This document shows, piece after piece, positions 45,110-57,772 of a stretch of DNA of 64,000 nt. Below the pieces are notes generated by a model that saw nothing but the letters and a program-made list of their open reading frames with translations, ran no database searches and had not been told where the DNA came from. The stretch is taken from contig CP136068.1 in assembly GCA_032622095.1 (NCBI GenBank), positions 49,470,443 through 49,534,442 of the forward strand, read 5' to 3'. Origin of the DNA: Siphonodentalium dalli. Taxonomy: Eukaryota; Mollusca; Scaphopoda; Gadilida; Siphonodentaliidae. Position 1 is the first letter of the stretch. Each line of letters starts with the position of its first letter. Made by a program: the position numbers and the translations under genes.

Positions 45110-47000
45110 AGTGGCAATCCTGATTTTCTCACATATATATCATTATTGTGGTACGTTTTAGCTCACCTGAGACGAAGTCTCCGGTGGAGCTATAGTCATC
45201 ACTCCTCGTCCGTCGTCCGTCCGTCTGTCCGTCCGTCAAGAATCATCTTCTTCTCAAGAACCGTAAGACTGAACAGGTTCATATTTGGTGTGGATGTTCC
45301 CTAGGTGATTCACATTCAGATTTGTTCAAATGAGGTCATCAGGTCAATTAGTTCAGAAAGCAGGGCCACAACTCTATTCCTTCATAGAAATTCTTAGAAC
45401 GACTGCTTTTCCAGAACTATAAGGCCCAATGGGTTCATATTTGGTGTGGATGTTCCCCAGGTGACTCACATTCAGATTTGTTCAAATGAGGTCACCAGGT
45501 TGATTAGTTGAGAAACCAGGGCCATAACTCATAGTAATTCTTAGCATGACTTCTTCTCAACAAATATTGGGCTGATTTAGCTTATATTTGTTTAGAACGA
45601 CTGCTTTTCCAGAACTATAAGGCCCAATGGGTTCATATTTGGTGTGGATGTTCCCCAGGTGACTCACATTCAGATTTGTTCAAATGAGGTCACCAGGTTG
45701 ATTAGTTGAGAAACCAGGGCCATAACTCATAGTAATTCTTAGCATGACTTCTTCTCAACAAATATTGGGCTGATTTAGCTTATATTTGGTATGGAGGGAC
45801 ATTGGGTTCAGATTTGTTCAAATGGGGTCACTGGGTAAAATATGGGCAGAGCCAGGGACATAACTCTAAAAACAAAAAATAACATTTTTGCATTTTGACC
45901 TTGAATTTTTTTTAGACGCATTACAGCCTCCTATTTCTTACCTAGATTTTTCTTAGCACATTCTTCATCTGTATGGACTTTTGTATCATTTATTTAACCC
46001 TTTCCTCTCCTGTTTTTATATAGAATTCGTCCAAGACAGGATGAATCAAACACCAAATTTGGTTTATGAATTGTTGACACCTATATACAGATCAAGTTCA
46101 AATATGGGTTTGATCCCATATATTTTAACAGAGTTATGACCCTTTATAATTCACACCTGTAATTGCCAAGCCCTATGAATTTTAGAGAACATCACACAGC
46201 TGAATGCTGTATTATTGAGGAAGCCAATTTATCACTAGGGATACTTGATACTATGGGGAGAGACTTCTTGCTTCCAGACATGTTTACCATCTGTCAAGCT
46301 TTGATTCATGACACTGTATTCCAGTTCTCTGTGCAATATTAAGTTAATCCACCTGTTGAAACAGGTTTGTGGCATTTAGTTAAACACCTATTCTGCAAAA
46401 ATAAATAGGAAAAGTCTATTGTTCATTTCCTCAAGCCTGGACATAGTGTCTGACATTTGCAGAATGAGGTCCCCAGAGGGTGAATTTAGTGTTGCTACCC
46501 GGTACAGCAGGCTAGCATCACCAAATACACACTCCAGGGACCTAATTCTGCTTAGGCCTCATCTTCTGGGAAGTATCATCAGTATCAAATTTTGTTTTAG
46601 TTACTTTTTGACTTTTTCCCACTGTTCAGTATCAATGTCCCCCTACTTTGCAGAAGATAAAATGCATAATTGAGGTGTTCAATGGTTGTGCATCACCAAC
46701 GTCAACTATAGAACTTCAATCCTATGTTTATATTGGCCGTTGAGGCCTAATCAGACCGAGGATGAATTTTGGTGATGCTGGCCCGCCTTTCCGGGTAGTG
46801 TCATTAAATTCACCTTTTGGGGACCTTATTCTGCAAATGTCAGACACACTAAATTCAGACTTGGCGGTTTCATATTATTTTCTTAACCACCACTTATCCA
46901 AATGAGATCATACCAGGGACATAACTCTTTTAAAACAAAAGTTGTTAAATTGAAATCTTTGCTCAATTTAAAACAAAAAATGAAAAAAATTCAAATTTAA
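45110..47000 (+). repeat. Large tandem duplication, copy B
   Basis: Near-identical to copy A, with an internal tandem duplication of about 198 bp (45394-45590 repeated at 45592-45788) and 60 extra bases near 45826. The following T-rich tract runs into another AGCTCACCTGAGACGAAGT at about 47053, the start of a third, truncated copy. Confidence 0.85.
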
Positions 47001-47491
47001 AATGAAAAAAAAAAAATCATAATTTTTGTTTCATTTAAACTTTTTTTTTTTTTAGCTCACCTGAGACGAAGTAACGGGAAATACTTGAATTGTTACAGGC
47101 TATAACAGTGTTACATAAAACGGAGTTAGTTTTGAATAAAATAGGCTTTTAGTCACTTTGTCGACTTCGTGCTCTTATTCTGATATGAACGAACACATAT
47201 ATGATAATATACTATACATCTTCTACATGTGAGACGTGTCAAATAGTGCTTTCGTTACATGAAATACTCAGCGAGTAACACGATGGACGGCAGTGTGTTA
47301 CATGGATTATACTATTGTAAGTAATATCTATATAGAAATCGTTTGTTATTCTGTTCAGCATTAGTTTACTGCGTGTAGATATTTCATATTTAGATGGGCA
47401 GTGTAAAACTGATTTGGAAATATCGAAGTTAACATGATAGTGATACATTTTCAAGCACAAATAAACGTTACACGAAATACTACGATTAGCT

Positions 47492-47569
47492 GTCACTAAT
47501 TTAGTATTATAGTTTAAGGCGGAAAAAACCTTCCGCCTTTATACTAATAATAAATTAGTGGCAATGACT
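47492..47569. repeat. Imperfect palindrome around GGCGGAA/TTCCGCC
   Basis: Perfect AAGGCGGAA/TTCCGCCTT core with flanking arms GTCACTAATTTA... matching with small indels. Confidence 0.75.
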
Positions 47570-49010
47570 ATATTTGGGTGTAATATGGTGGGCAAGCATA
47601 GATGAGTTAGTTATGATTATTTACTGTTTAATTCACTATTAGATCGCGTTTTCGTTACATTAAGTACAAAATGTGCGACAAGACCAGAGTATGTTAGAAG
47701 GTTTATGTGTTGCAAATTTGCTCGCAAAATAGCCTAATTGTGTGATAAAACTGTCGAATTATATGTGGCACAATGTTTTATTGTTTGGAATTCTAATGTG
47801 AACCACATGTAGGCGTGCTCATATACATGCACTTTTTCCTGAATAGTGGTTACAGGAAAGAGAAAGATGTCAAAATGCCACTGATGTAGAATTCACGAAT
47901 GTGTTATCGCAATTTTTTGGAAGTAGCATCTGTCATGCATGTTGAGGGTGTGGGCAGAACATGTAAAGTGCAATTCCAGTAGAGAGTATGCACATAGGTC
48001 TGGCATATATATGTCGTAGAAAGAGATGAAGTTGTTTTTGTGGTCGAGATGACAGGAACTAGAGATTTTGTGAAACTGTTGTCAAAGTGGTATGCAGATG
48101 GAGATGAAGAGTATTGATTAGACATTTCCGGAGACTGCAGTAGATAGTGAGTATGCTATTAGGACAGTTCCGAGGAAAGTGGTATACAGATGGATTATCA
48201 TGTAAATCGAGAGCGCGGAGAGCTATAGATATGTCGCGAGACTGCAGTAGAGAGTGAACAGGCTTGTAAAACGGGTGGTTAAGACAGATGTCATTTCGGC
48301 CAATTTGGCCGGTTACTTCATGTGACTTTTTCATCTGACGTGTGTGTCGGATAATTGATCTGGAGGATTTATGTAAATGTTAGCCCAAACTACATTTCCA
48401 AGTAACGATGGTTTTGTTGTTTATTTTGAGGAATAATACCGCGTTAGATGAATTCAGCCCAAATATGTTAACAGTTGTCGTGTCAAACATTCGGCAGTAG
48501 GTTAGCGTTATTTAGTATTTGTGGATGTCCTTTAACATGGGGAAAATAGACTACTACGCTTGAACGAGCATGTGAATTTGTCGTTTTTAATGTACAGCAA
48601 CTTGATAATCAATAACAGAGGCATTCTCTGTCAAATAAGGTCGCTCTATTTACGGTATTAATTGCGGAACTTTCTAAAGTAAACTACGCGTAAACGGATA
48701 CATACGGTAAATTATAGAATGTGCCGGAATCGGCCTAATCGCCCCATGGCCAACTCGCCCAGTCGACGTGTGTCAATTCGGTACCTACTATAACATGTAC
48801 CCGAGTCCGATTCGGAATAAAAGATGTATACGGGTGTTATATAGCGTTTGGTCCGTTGTTTCTCAATGAATATTATTGAAATTTGGTGTATATGTCCGGG
48901 CTGGGACATGGAATACAACAACGTTTGAATTGTTTTTAAATTTACAAATTTGTTGATTTTATTCAATTTTATTTCGTTCTGAAAACACACTATAAAGTGT
49001 ATATAATATA
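47570..49010. other. No recognised feature
   Basis: Several open frames of 73-106 codons on the minus strand have biased, low-complexity composition and no recognisable motif. GAGACTGCAGTAGA.AGTGA recurs at about 48130 and 48238. Confidence 0.4.
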
Positions 49011-49013
49011 ATA

Positions 49014-49314
49014 ACGAACACGAGACATACATAATTTATAAACTGTTAACAAAAGATATCAAATTCAATACATGACAAAGATGACTCAGTGGACTTTATA
49101 AAGTGAACATAAAAACATTGAGGTAAGAATCTTTTTAAGGAATGCAACTTTATTTAATGATAATAAACACATAAATTAAAATAACAAACATGAGACATAC
49201 ATGATTTATAAACTGTTAACAAAAGATATCAAACTCAATACATGACAAAGATGACTCAGTGAAGTTTATAAAGTGAACATAAAAATATTAAGGTAAGAAT
49301 CTTTTAAAGCATTA
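49014..49314. repeat. Two tandem units of about 175 bp
   Basis: Both contain GAGACATACAT, TTTATAAACTGTTAACAAAA, ATGACAAAGATGACTCAGTG and GGTAAGAATCTTTT. Confidence 0.85.
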
Positions 49315-50754
49315 CTAAACCGTTTAGCACAGACCACAGTCCACTTCACTCATCCGATCATCACCAAACTTCATATTTATCTTGATATTGATCTATCAGA
49401 TGAGAGCTATCAAATATTTTTTTAATTTCATAGGAAAAAATGGTCCCCAGCGGCCATATTGCATTTACGTTATATTTTATCGCGTCATGTCGATATCTAG
49501 TATTACTTAGAAATTTCACCTTTCCAGATTCATAATTGCTCCATTGACTGTAACAGATGAAATTATTCCCCTCTTCGGATAGAGTGTCACTGAAACTTTA
49601 TTTTGTCAGACTGTCTGTATAATCACTGATTATATATGGCAATAATCTGTAATAAGATGTAGCACTATTTTATTTTATATTTACATGCAGTGCTGTTTTT
49701 ATACATCAATTCTAATCCCCCTAGATCATCATGTGATCGATCATACATCGCGCGAGGACCTGGTTGAATTAAGGGGGGTTTTATGGATCACTTCTGTCCT
49801 CAAGCTAGATTATACTTATGACATTTAATGGCATGTTTCTAACGTGGAGGGTTAGATATGCTTGAGAAACCACCACTCTTTAATTCACACCAAGTTCTCA
49901 GCTGTCATGTTCGGATATTAGAACCCATAGCCATGATGTATGGTTTATTTTGTGTATACTAGTAATATAGTTATTTTCAGTACCTTTATATACCAGTACT
50001 GTGTATAACAATGCATATAAATTAATCCATGTATACATGTATATTGATTCAACGGATTCAGTGGTTTTGTCCATCAGTCTATCAAATTTGCGGGGAAAAC
50101 ATGGCCACAAGCAGTACACCCTGCTAAATTTCGAATTTGAATCAATTGGCGCACCCTGCAGCCAGCTTTTATTGGAGAACTTTTTCTTATGTGGATATTT
50201 TGGGTCACCGCTAGATGTGAGCCATATTTTGTTCTCAAACTGTCCTTGTGAAGACATCGCTGCCAGCGGTGATCTTCAATTTTACTATTTTTATGGCTAA
50301 ATAATTTGGTTGATCCTACAGACGACACCCTTGTCCGATCGTCATCAGATTCCACAATTATCTTCTGGATAACCAGGGTGAGAGTAATCTAATTTTCCCG
50401 AATTTCGTTAAAAAACATTACCACAGGCAGCAATTTGGTATCTTACTCTTTGATCCTCTTTTGCATGACTGAATTGTTTAGCAACTGTACAGACATATCC
50501 CTCATCTGGTTTTTATATACATGTATATCTCTTCATGCGGATAGCCAGTATTACGTAGGTACTTCAACTTTCTGCATTCCTGTCATCATTTGAAATATAA
50601 AAATTTACCTGATACATGCACCCTTCAAAATTTGTTTCGTCGTATCTATTTTAATGACCCGTATGGTAATATTGATACAGATATATTTGTCAAACATTTC
50701 TTTGTACAATATACAGGTATTTAGTTTGTAACTAAATCTAGAAATATATAATAG
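49315..50754. other. Decayed repeat, no gene
   Basis: Phrases such as CATCCGATCATCACCAAACTTCATAT and ATCCAGTTTT-type spacing look like the internal units of the AGCTCACC family, but divergence prevents firm boundaries. I see no exon. Confidence 0.35.
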
Positions 50755-51255
50755 TAGCTCGTGGACCCCACTTCGTCCGGGATGTTCCCCTCTGATTTTC
50801 GGAGAAATGCGCGATTTAACCTTGAATTGACTATTTTAAAGGTGAAGGTCATGTCGGGGTCACGATTTGACCCGTCCAAAACACTCCCCGGACAAAAGTC
50901 ACGACAAAAGTACCCGTCGAAATCCGCCCGGCTTTATACCCGATTTGACCTTGAATTGACAATTTTGAATGTCAAGATCAGGTCAGGGTCATGATTTGAC
51001 CCACCCGAAACACTCCTGGGACAAAAGTAACAGTAGGTATCAAATTTCGTTGAAATACTTCCGTTTTACCAGATTTTACCTTGAATTGATCTTTTTGAAT
51101 GTCAAAGTCAGGTCGGGATCAAGATTTGACCCGTCCAAAATACTCCCTGGAAATAATTTCCCCTAGGTATCAAATTTCGTCAAATCTGTCCGGCAGTTTT
51201 CCCGGCCATAGCTAACAGACAAACAGACAGACAAATGTCCAAAATATATATTAAA
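50755..51255 (-). mobile_element. Helitron-like unit X (first of a second head-to-tail pair)
   Basis: It begins on the minus strand TTTAATATATATTTTGGACA at 51255 with (GACA)n next, and contains diverged repeats of a CCTTGAATTGA.(C/A)ATTTTGAA unit. It ends with hairpin CATCCCGGACGAAGTGGGG and a mutated CTAG (GAGCTAC). Confidence 0.55.
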
Positions 51256-51640
51256 CTAGCTGATGTACTCGACTTCGTTCGGGCTAGTTAGGGATTTTTT
51301 TTGTGATCGCCTCCATCTGGACAGTACCCAGTATATACAGCGTCTGGCCAAACTATTGTTCAATTGGTCCAGAAACATGCCTATATCAGCACGTTCGAGA
51401 ACATGGTCCCACGTGAAATTGGACCCGTCCATATTGCTCCCGGGATCGAAGTAGTCCTACACACAAATTTTTAGTCGGATCGGTCAAGGTCCAGAAACAT
51501 GCCTATGAGCGAGGTCAAGTTGACACGTTAAATACCAAATTCGAGCAGTGTTAGAGTCTATAACACATACACACATGCATTCACGCATACACACATACAT
51601 ACATACATACAGACAGGTGTTTAAAAATGTATAATCGATA
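51256..51640 (-). mobile_element. Helitron-like unit Y
   Basis: It ends on the minus strand with GCCCGAACGAAGTCGAGTAC then ATCAGCTAG at 51256, directly against the 5' end of unit X. Its own 5' part has (CATA)n and GACAGGTGTTTAAAAATG. Confidence 0.55.
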
Positions 51641-52029
51641 GCTACAACAATTCTATGGTAGATAGTTCACGGCCGACCTGATGCATGCATCTTAGTTTTC
51701 TTGTTGGTGATGAAAGCGCAGAGGAGAAGCAGGTTGATAACAATGTGTAGACGAGGATTGTTGTGAAACGGAAGTAGGGCATGAAGAGGTGGATAAGACA
51801 TATATTGAAATCGAAGGGAAACACCAGGTTGAGGATGTGGACGAGACGTTGTGAAACAGCTGAGTAAACAGGAGGGTATACGACAGATATCATTGACAGC
51901 AAAGGAGAGAAGACGATTTAGGGTGTTTGCGAAGGTGAATATTGACGAATGTTTCATGTCTAGTTGAATGTATCAATACATATATATGTCATAATTGAAT
52001 ACCAATTGAGTAACCAAACTATGTCTTGA

Positions 52030-52215
52030 ATATAGGGATGTGTCAACAGGGGGGTATACGAATTTGGTCAAATTTGGTAAAAAGTTGGAAGTTTCATGTC
52101 TCATTGTTGGATTTTCCAACCAGTAATTTTTGTTGCATTGTTGGTAATAATTTCAGTTGCAAATTTTCCAATCTTTGGAGGGGGAGTCCGGTTGAAATTA
52201 TCCAAAAGGAATTAT
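52030..52215. mobile_element. Degraded hAT-like fragment
   Basis: GGGATGTGTCAACAGGGGGG, repeated TTGGAAGTTTC/TTTTCCAAC motifs and AATTATGCCAA echo copies A-C. Boundaries are lost. Confidence 0.4.
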
Positions 52216-52770
52216 GCCAATATGTAATGAATTACTGAGTAAAGTTGGAATTTATGAAAGATTGTTGGCCGAGTATATTTCTCAGTTTATCCGCATATTT
52301 AAAGGTTTCACATACTGCTTACTATTAAAGTTTGAAATGTCAGTGATACATTATAAAGATATTGTAAAGGCCATATGTGCCAAAGTTTGGAAGATATCCA
52401 TAGTTGTGATTAGTTTGGTGTTTTCCGTGAAACATATTACAAATTACGATTTGCACGCATTCTTTTCTCTCTTCATTCGCCTGTTTTGGACACGATAGTT
52501 GATCCTAGTGCTTCCGTTTGCGTGCGTGAGAGTCGGGTGCCCTTTATGCGATTTCGGTTACACGCATATGCACTTAAATAACATATGCGCGTATCTGCCA
52601 CATCGCTCACCACTGGTTCAAAATCATCTTCTCAGTTAAAGGTTATATAAATGTTATACTTCGGACATAAATCTTAACTTATTCTTAACCGACCAATCGT
52701 GTACGTAGTCATGCATGTGGGCCAGGTTATTATTGACCAGATAAATTCCTATTTATCTACATGCACGTAC

Positions 52771-53258
52771 TTAAAGGTACTCAACCCGATAAAACTCCTC
52801 TCAATTACTATTTCAATGGCTTCGGGGGTCAAAAATATTTGATTCGAGTCGAGGAAGTCACCCATCAAAGCTCAGATTTGTTAGATATCGATTTTAGAAA
52901 TCTATTATTTTTCATTATCGGGAATTCTTTCTGGCCCAGAAGATAGTCAAAAATTCGTTATTATTACCCACTTGATTATAGAGTTATCCATCCTTGTCTG
53001 TTTGAATAGTATTTTGGCGTAATATCTCGAGCAGGTTACCAAATTGACGGCAGTTATAAGTACTCATCTCGAGAACATAAGAATTTTCAAAAATCAATAT
53101 CTAATAACTCTGAGCTTTGTTTGATGGGTTCCTCGACTCGAATCAAATATTTTTTACCCCCAAAGCCAAAGAAATAGTAATATAGGACCCTCTGATCGGA
53201 TTGTTGTTGTTGGAATCTGTTGAGATGGGGACCCTCTTTACGGGTTGAGTACCTTTAA
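52771..53258. mobile_element. TTAA MITE, copy 6
   Basis: TTAA at both limits, ends AGGTACTCAACCC and GGGTTGAGTACCT, body colinear with copies 3 and 7. Confidence 0.9.
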
Positions 53259-53274
53259 CCTCAAACTAGAGGTG

Positions 53275-54000
53275 TGACTGTCCCAATGGGACTAATGATA
53301 CCCCCCTGTTTTTAAAATACTAAAATGTTTCACATGTCATTAAACATTTAGTTAAAATAATAAAAAAAACAGTTCCCATTGCAGGTGTACAACCCTAACC
53401 CTAATCTTAAACCTATTGACAGTCGAAAAAGGGGAATAACTCCACACAAAAAAGTCGGACAGACATCATAATCGCAGGTGCACAGGTTCCCGTGGTACTA
53501 AATATCAGTGCCAAGATTAAAATAAAACTGACCGAAAAATGTAGGAATAAAAAAGCTCGGACAAAATTATGCATGTTGCAAAAAAAATTCTAAGTCTAAA
53601 AAGGGGGATAACTCCACCAAATAATGTCGGATAGACGTCATAATCGCAGGTGCACAAGTTCCCATGGTACTAAATATCTGTGCCACGTTTTAAAAAAATT
53701 CACCTAAAAATGTAGGAAAAAAGCTCGGACAAAAGTATACATGTTGCGAAAAATTTCTAATTCGAAAAAATGGGGGATAACTCCACTAACAAAAAAGTCC
53801 GACAGACGTCATACTCGCATGTGCACAGATTCCCATGGTGGTTGATGTCTGTGCCAAGTTTCACGGAAATTGATCATAAAACGTCTGAGAAAAACTCAGG
53901 ACAAATTTGTGTCCACGGACGGACGGGCGAACGGACGGACGACGGACGGACGAGCTGACTCCAGTATACCCCCCTAACTTCGTTGCGGGGGTTATAATTA
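53275..54000 (+). repeat. Tandem ~170-bp units ending in a (GGAC)n tract and a C5/G5 hairpin
   Basis: Three units share GGGGGATAACTCCAC, GTCGGA(C/T)AGACGTCATA, GCAGGTGCACA and AAGCTCGGACAAAA. The last is followed by GGACGGACG repeats and then CCCCCCTAACTTCGTTGCGG and GGGTTATAATTA, a hairpin at the element's 3' end. Confidence 0.7.
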
Positions 54001-54469
54001 TTTCTAGTGAAATGCTCCCCGTAACACAATTGAGTTGAGATGTTATGTAGGTTACATGCATGATGCATTAAATAGCAGCATCCATTTTGTTTCTCTGGTG
54101 ACTTAGCGCGTGTGATCTGAATGGCCCAGTTGGTTCACGATTGTAACTCACATATACATATCTGATACATCGCTAGTACATGCTCCACTTTGTGTATCAG
54201 GACTGGTGTGTGTGCAGTTACGGCAGAGGGAAGCGGAGCGCACTATATATGACATATATTGTCTCCACAAGTTTCATTCTATATGGTGAATTCTTCATTT
54301 CACCCATACATTTTCCTTCTGGTTTGTTGAAACAATACATGTCCAATATCCCATTTTCATCGTGTTTTGTGTCGAATAAGACAATTATGAAAAAAGTATT
54401 TCATGTAACAATAAAAGCCCACTGTCCAAACTTGAGTTATCATCCGGAAACCAAAGCAAAAAGAAGAAA

Positions 54470-55020
54470 ATTGAATTTTCTAAGTTGAAAAAGTCCATAA
54501 CTCTATGAAAAATCATCGGATCAAACTCAAATTCGAACTCAACCTGTATCGTGATATGACTGATTCACATAAAAACGGTATTTGCAATTAAAGTATCCAA
54601 ACTTGAGGTATCATCCGGAAACCGAATAAGTGAGAAATTTTCTAAGTGAAAAAAAAGTTGAAAAAAAGGGAAATAACTCCACAAAAGAACATCGGATCGA
54701 ACCCATAATTGCAGAGCACCTGTGTGCTTGGTTGAGACACATGTACCATGTTTCAATCAAATCGGATGATCATTACTGGAGTTATAACTCCGGACGGACG
54801 GACGCATGTCCGGACGGACGGATGCACAGAAATTGGAATCACTGACTTTTATGCAATTTTTTTAGATTTGTTTTGAGTTATAAGCATGCCTATAACTCAA
54901 AAAAAATCTCAAAAAATTGCATAAAAGTCAGTGATTCCAATTTCTGTGGACGGATGGACGGAGCTGATTACAATAGTCCCCCGGAAAAAAAATTACGGGG
55001 GACAATAATAGGTGGTTAAC
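54470..55020 (+). repeat. Related tandem units with an embedded palindrome
   Basis: Two or three units share ATAACTC.A..AA, ACATCGGATC.AACTCA and CATCCGGAAACC. A GGACGGAC tract and the terminal hairpin TCCCCCGG/ACGGGGGA close the element. The palindrome at 54825-54948 splits the GGACGGAC tract. Confidence 0.65.
54825..54948. repeat. 124-bp near-perfect palindrome
   Basis: Arms begin CACAGAAATTGGAATCACTG and meet around GTTATAAGCATGCCTATAAC. Only small differences and indels in the A/T runs distinguish them. It is flanked on both sides by GGACGGA(T) tract, so it looks inserted in, or formed from, the tract. Confidence 0.85.
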
Positions 55021-55049
55021 CTGCATTTTAGTATTTTAATAACCCATAA

Positions 55050-55880
55050 TGTCTATTTGTTCCAAGCGATCACCAAATTACGTGTTCTACCAACTTATTT
55101 TTTTCATTTTTAACCAGACTGAAATATGCGCCAAAATTGATAATGATTCAAATAGCCAGTAACGCTGTCTTTAGTATGGCACCTTATTTACAACTAACTA
55201 AATCGCTGTGAAATGTCGCACGATCTTCGTTAGGAAATAGAATATAGCTAGCTGACTACTGGAAATTATACTTTCCCCACCTCGGACACAGAGAATGATA
55301 TAGTCTGTTATGGTTGACGGGCGAAGTTAGAAAATAATGTTATCAATCTATTTACATGGGAAATATAACTATATAATATAACTATATTAGTCCCAGCTGA
55401 AACTTACCGATCAGCGACTTCCCACCTATATGACCACTGTAGAACGGGCGTTTAATTTCCACAACAAAATACAGCAGATTACGTCTGGTGGAATCAGCAC
55501 ACGCAGTACAAGGTACGTTCAAACGGAGTTAACCTGTCAACCAATCAACGGTTGACAAATATTGTTTTATCATGAGAATGACTTAAATTTGTATTTCCCC
55601 CCCGATGTCTTCCTGACCCAAGGCTAAACCGAAACTAAATAATATTTTTGAAAATGAAAACAGACTATAACCAATTTACTCCACACTAATAATTTTTGCC
55701 AAGCTCTCCCATCGTCACCACCCTCTCGCGAGGTTTCGAAAACAGAAAGCCGAGAAGGATTATGTGCTATCACCAATCGTCACTCCGGTTGTGCTATCAC
55801 GGCCGAGTAACTTTATAGCCATGCATGTGGTGACTCTATACTAACGTTCTTTAACGTGCACACACCGAGGCGTGTACACG
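55050..55880. other. No gene; a SINE-like fragment at the right end
   Basis: ACGTTCTTTAACGTGCACACACCG near 55845-55870 matches the body of the SINE at 36510-36540. The rest is unrecognised. Confidence 0.4.
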
Positions 55881-55884
55881 CCCT

Positions 55885-57090
55885 TATGAAAAAAATACTG
55901 CATGTATAGTTAAAATACTGTAGTAAAAATACCATAGTAAAATAGTAGAGTAGTAATATTGTGTCGTATTTATGCAGTGATACTTTATTGTTTACTATAG
56001 TATTACTACAATAATACTTTATTAGTATTACAGAAATACTATAGTAAAACTGTATTGCAACTATTGAAAAACTGTAGTATTACTATGCTAAAACAGATAG
56101 TGATACTTATCGATGGTAGCATTTAGATTCCTAAAATTTTAGACAAAACAGAGTGTGGAGGTCATGAATGGCACAATAATCATGTGATTATACCTGAGGT
56201 GTGAAACACTGCTTGACTTAGGCGACTTAGTTACAACAATATTCTTAACCCATTCTGTTAATTTGAGTATGACAACATGTACTTAAAGTGATGTGAAACA
56301 CTCCGCGGTTGGAAGATACAATAGAAATGGAGAATAATCTTGCTCAAACTAGTTATTTTTATGAATATTATTCCAAATTTACAACACACACACCGTCAGT
56401 CTTATATATTTATTAATGCAATGAGTATCGATGGCGAAATTATTTGCGTTAGTTTATTGCCGATTGTTGCGTCCCGAATCAGGATGTAAATATTTACAAT
56501 TGAGCGTAGTTCAGACGGTGTTTTCGATGGTTTGTATGGTCTATTTCTTTGAGATTTTTGGCGATGTTAGTAGAATGCTACATTCCCCCAGTTGGCAATG
56601 CACCCGATTACTAATTTATCAGTTTCACGAACCGGAACAAGTCCATAATATGTAAAAGTACCAGGAGTACTATGATTGCTGCACACATGTAGTATGTCCT
56701 TATGTACCAGCTGAATGTACTCTAGTATAATACAGTTATACTGTAGTGTACTATGGTATACCGAGGGATACTGGTATATAATAGTATTACCACAACATAC
56801 TATAGTAAAAGTCACAGGAGTACTATGATTGTTGCATATTATTTCATATTGTACTATAGTATACTGTAGTAGTAATACTGCAGTGTACTATGGTATACCA
56901 TTGGATACTATAGTATTGCCACAACTTACTATATGTATAGTAAAAGTACCATGATGTAGATGCATAGTATTTCCTACTATACTATAGTATACTTTATAGT
57001 TATACTGCAGTGTACTATGGTATACCATAGTAATACCACAGTATACCATAATATTACTATGGTAATAGTAATACTATTGTATTTTGTTTT
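55885..57090. repeat. Array of TACTATAGTA-type palindromic words, split by an interspersed repeat
   Basis: 55885-56110 and 56690-57090 are almost entirely built from TACTATAGTA, GTAATACTG, TACTGTAGTA and GGTATACCA words in both orientations. Between them lies the repeat at 56283-56652. Confidence 0.75.
56283..56652 (+). repeat. Interspersed repeat of about 375 bp, copy 2
   Basis: Homologous to 29227-29600. Here the ATG-initiated frame (56431-56655) stays open for 74 codons with hydrophobic middle residues. Copy 1 has a stop after 23 codons. Confidence 0.7.
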
Positions 57091-57099
57091 TACATTTAT

Positions 57100-57346
57100 G
57101 TCCGCGCCCTGTCGGACGACGTTCTGCATCCACGACAACATACCTGGACAAATGCTGTAATGGGGGGGGGGGGTATAGGCATTTTTCATTCGGATCTTTA
57201 TTGAGTGATCTCGAATGAGACTTTTCAGCCTGATAAACTTGGTGTCTGACCGAGTTATGATTTGTATCATAATATACCCTGACCAGGTTGCGATCTCCGG
57301 TCCGCTAGCACGAGAGACCAGTACGCTACCTCTCGGCCACCGACTT
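57100..57346 (-). mobile_element. tRNA-derived SINE, copy 2
   Basis: The head CAAGTCGGTGGCCGAGAGGT, the shared GCGTACTGGTCTCTCGTGCT and the tail with CATTCGAGATCAC match copy 1 at 36430-36805. Box B is eroded. A G10 run lies at 57163. Confidence 0.75.
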
Positions 57347-57772
57347 GAACCCTGGTTAAGGTTACAAACAACTCATTATTTTCCATAGGCGACAGTGTTA
57401 ACTATATGTCCCGCCGGCCATGGGTTAAGCCTATTTGAACTTCAAGTGGTCAATTTTCCATTAGAACGTCATCCGATACACCAGCCTGTGACAACAAACG
57501 CGCCCTTTTCGATATTTTTCGGTATGATTTTCTGTTCCCGCTTATGGAAATTTCCCTCAATCACAGTGGATCAGCGGACACAAACGAAAACCTGAAGTCG
57601 CAGAGTTCGATCGAGGCGAGGGATTTGTGTTGTCAAAGTTTGCAGACACGTTCTGAACTTCTGACACCGTTTTTGCTGCTAATAAACACATTTAGACACC
57701 ACTTCTAAACAGTTTAAGGTGAATGAATATTTCGTCACTAATATTCGAGCCCCGGCGATAAGTTAGAATCAG

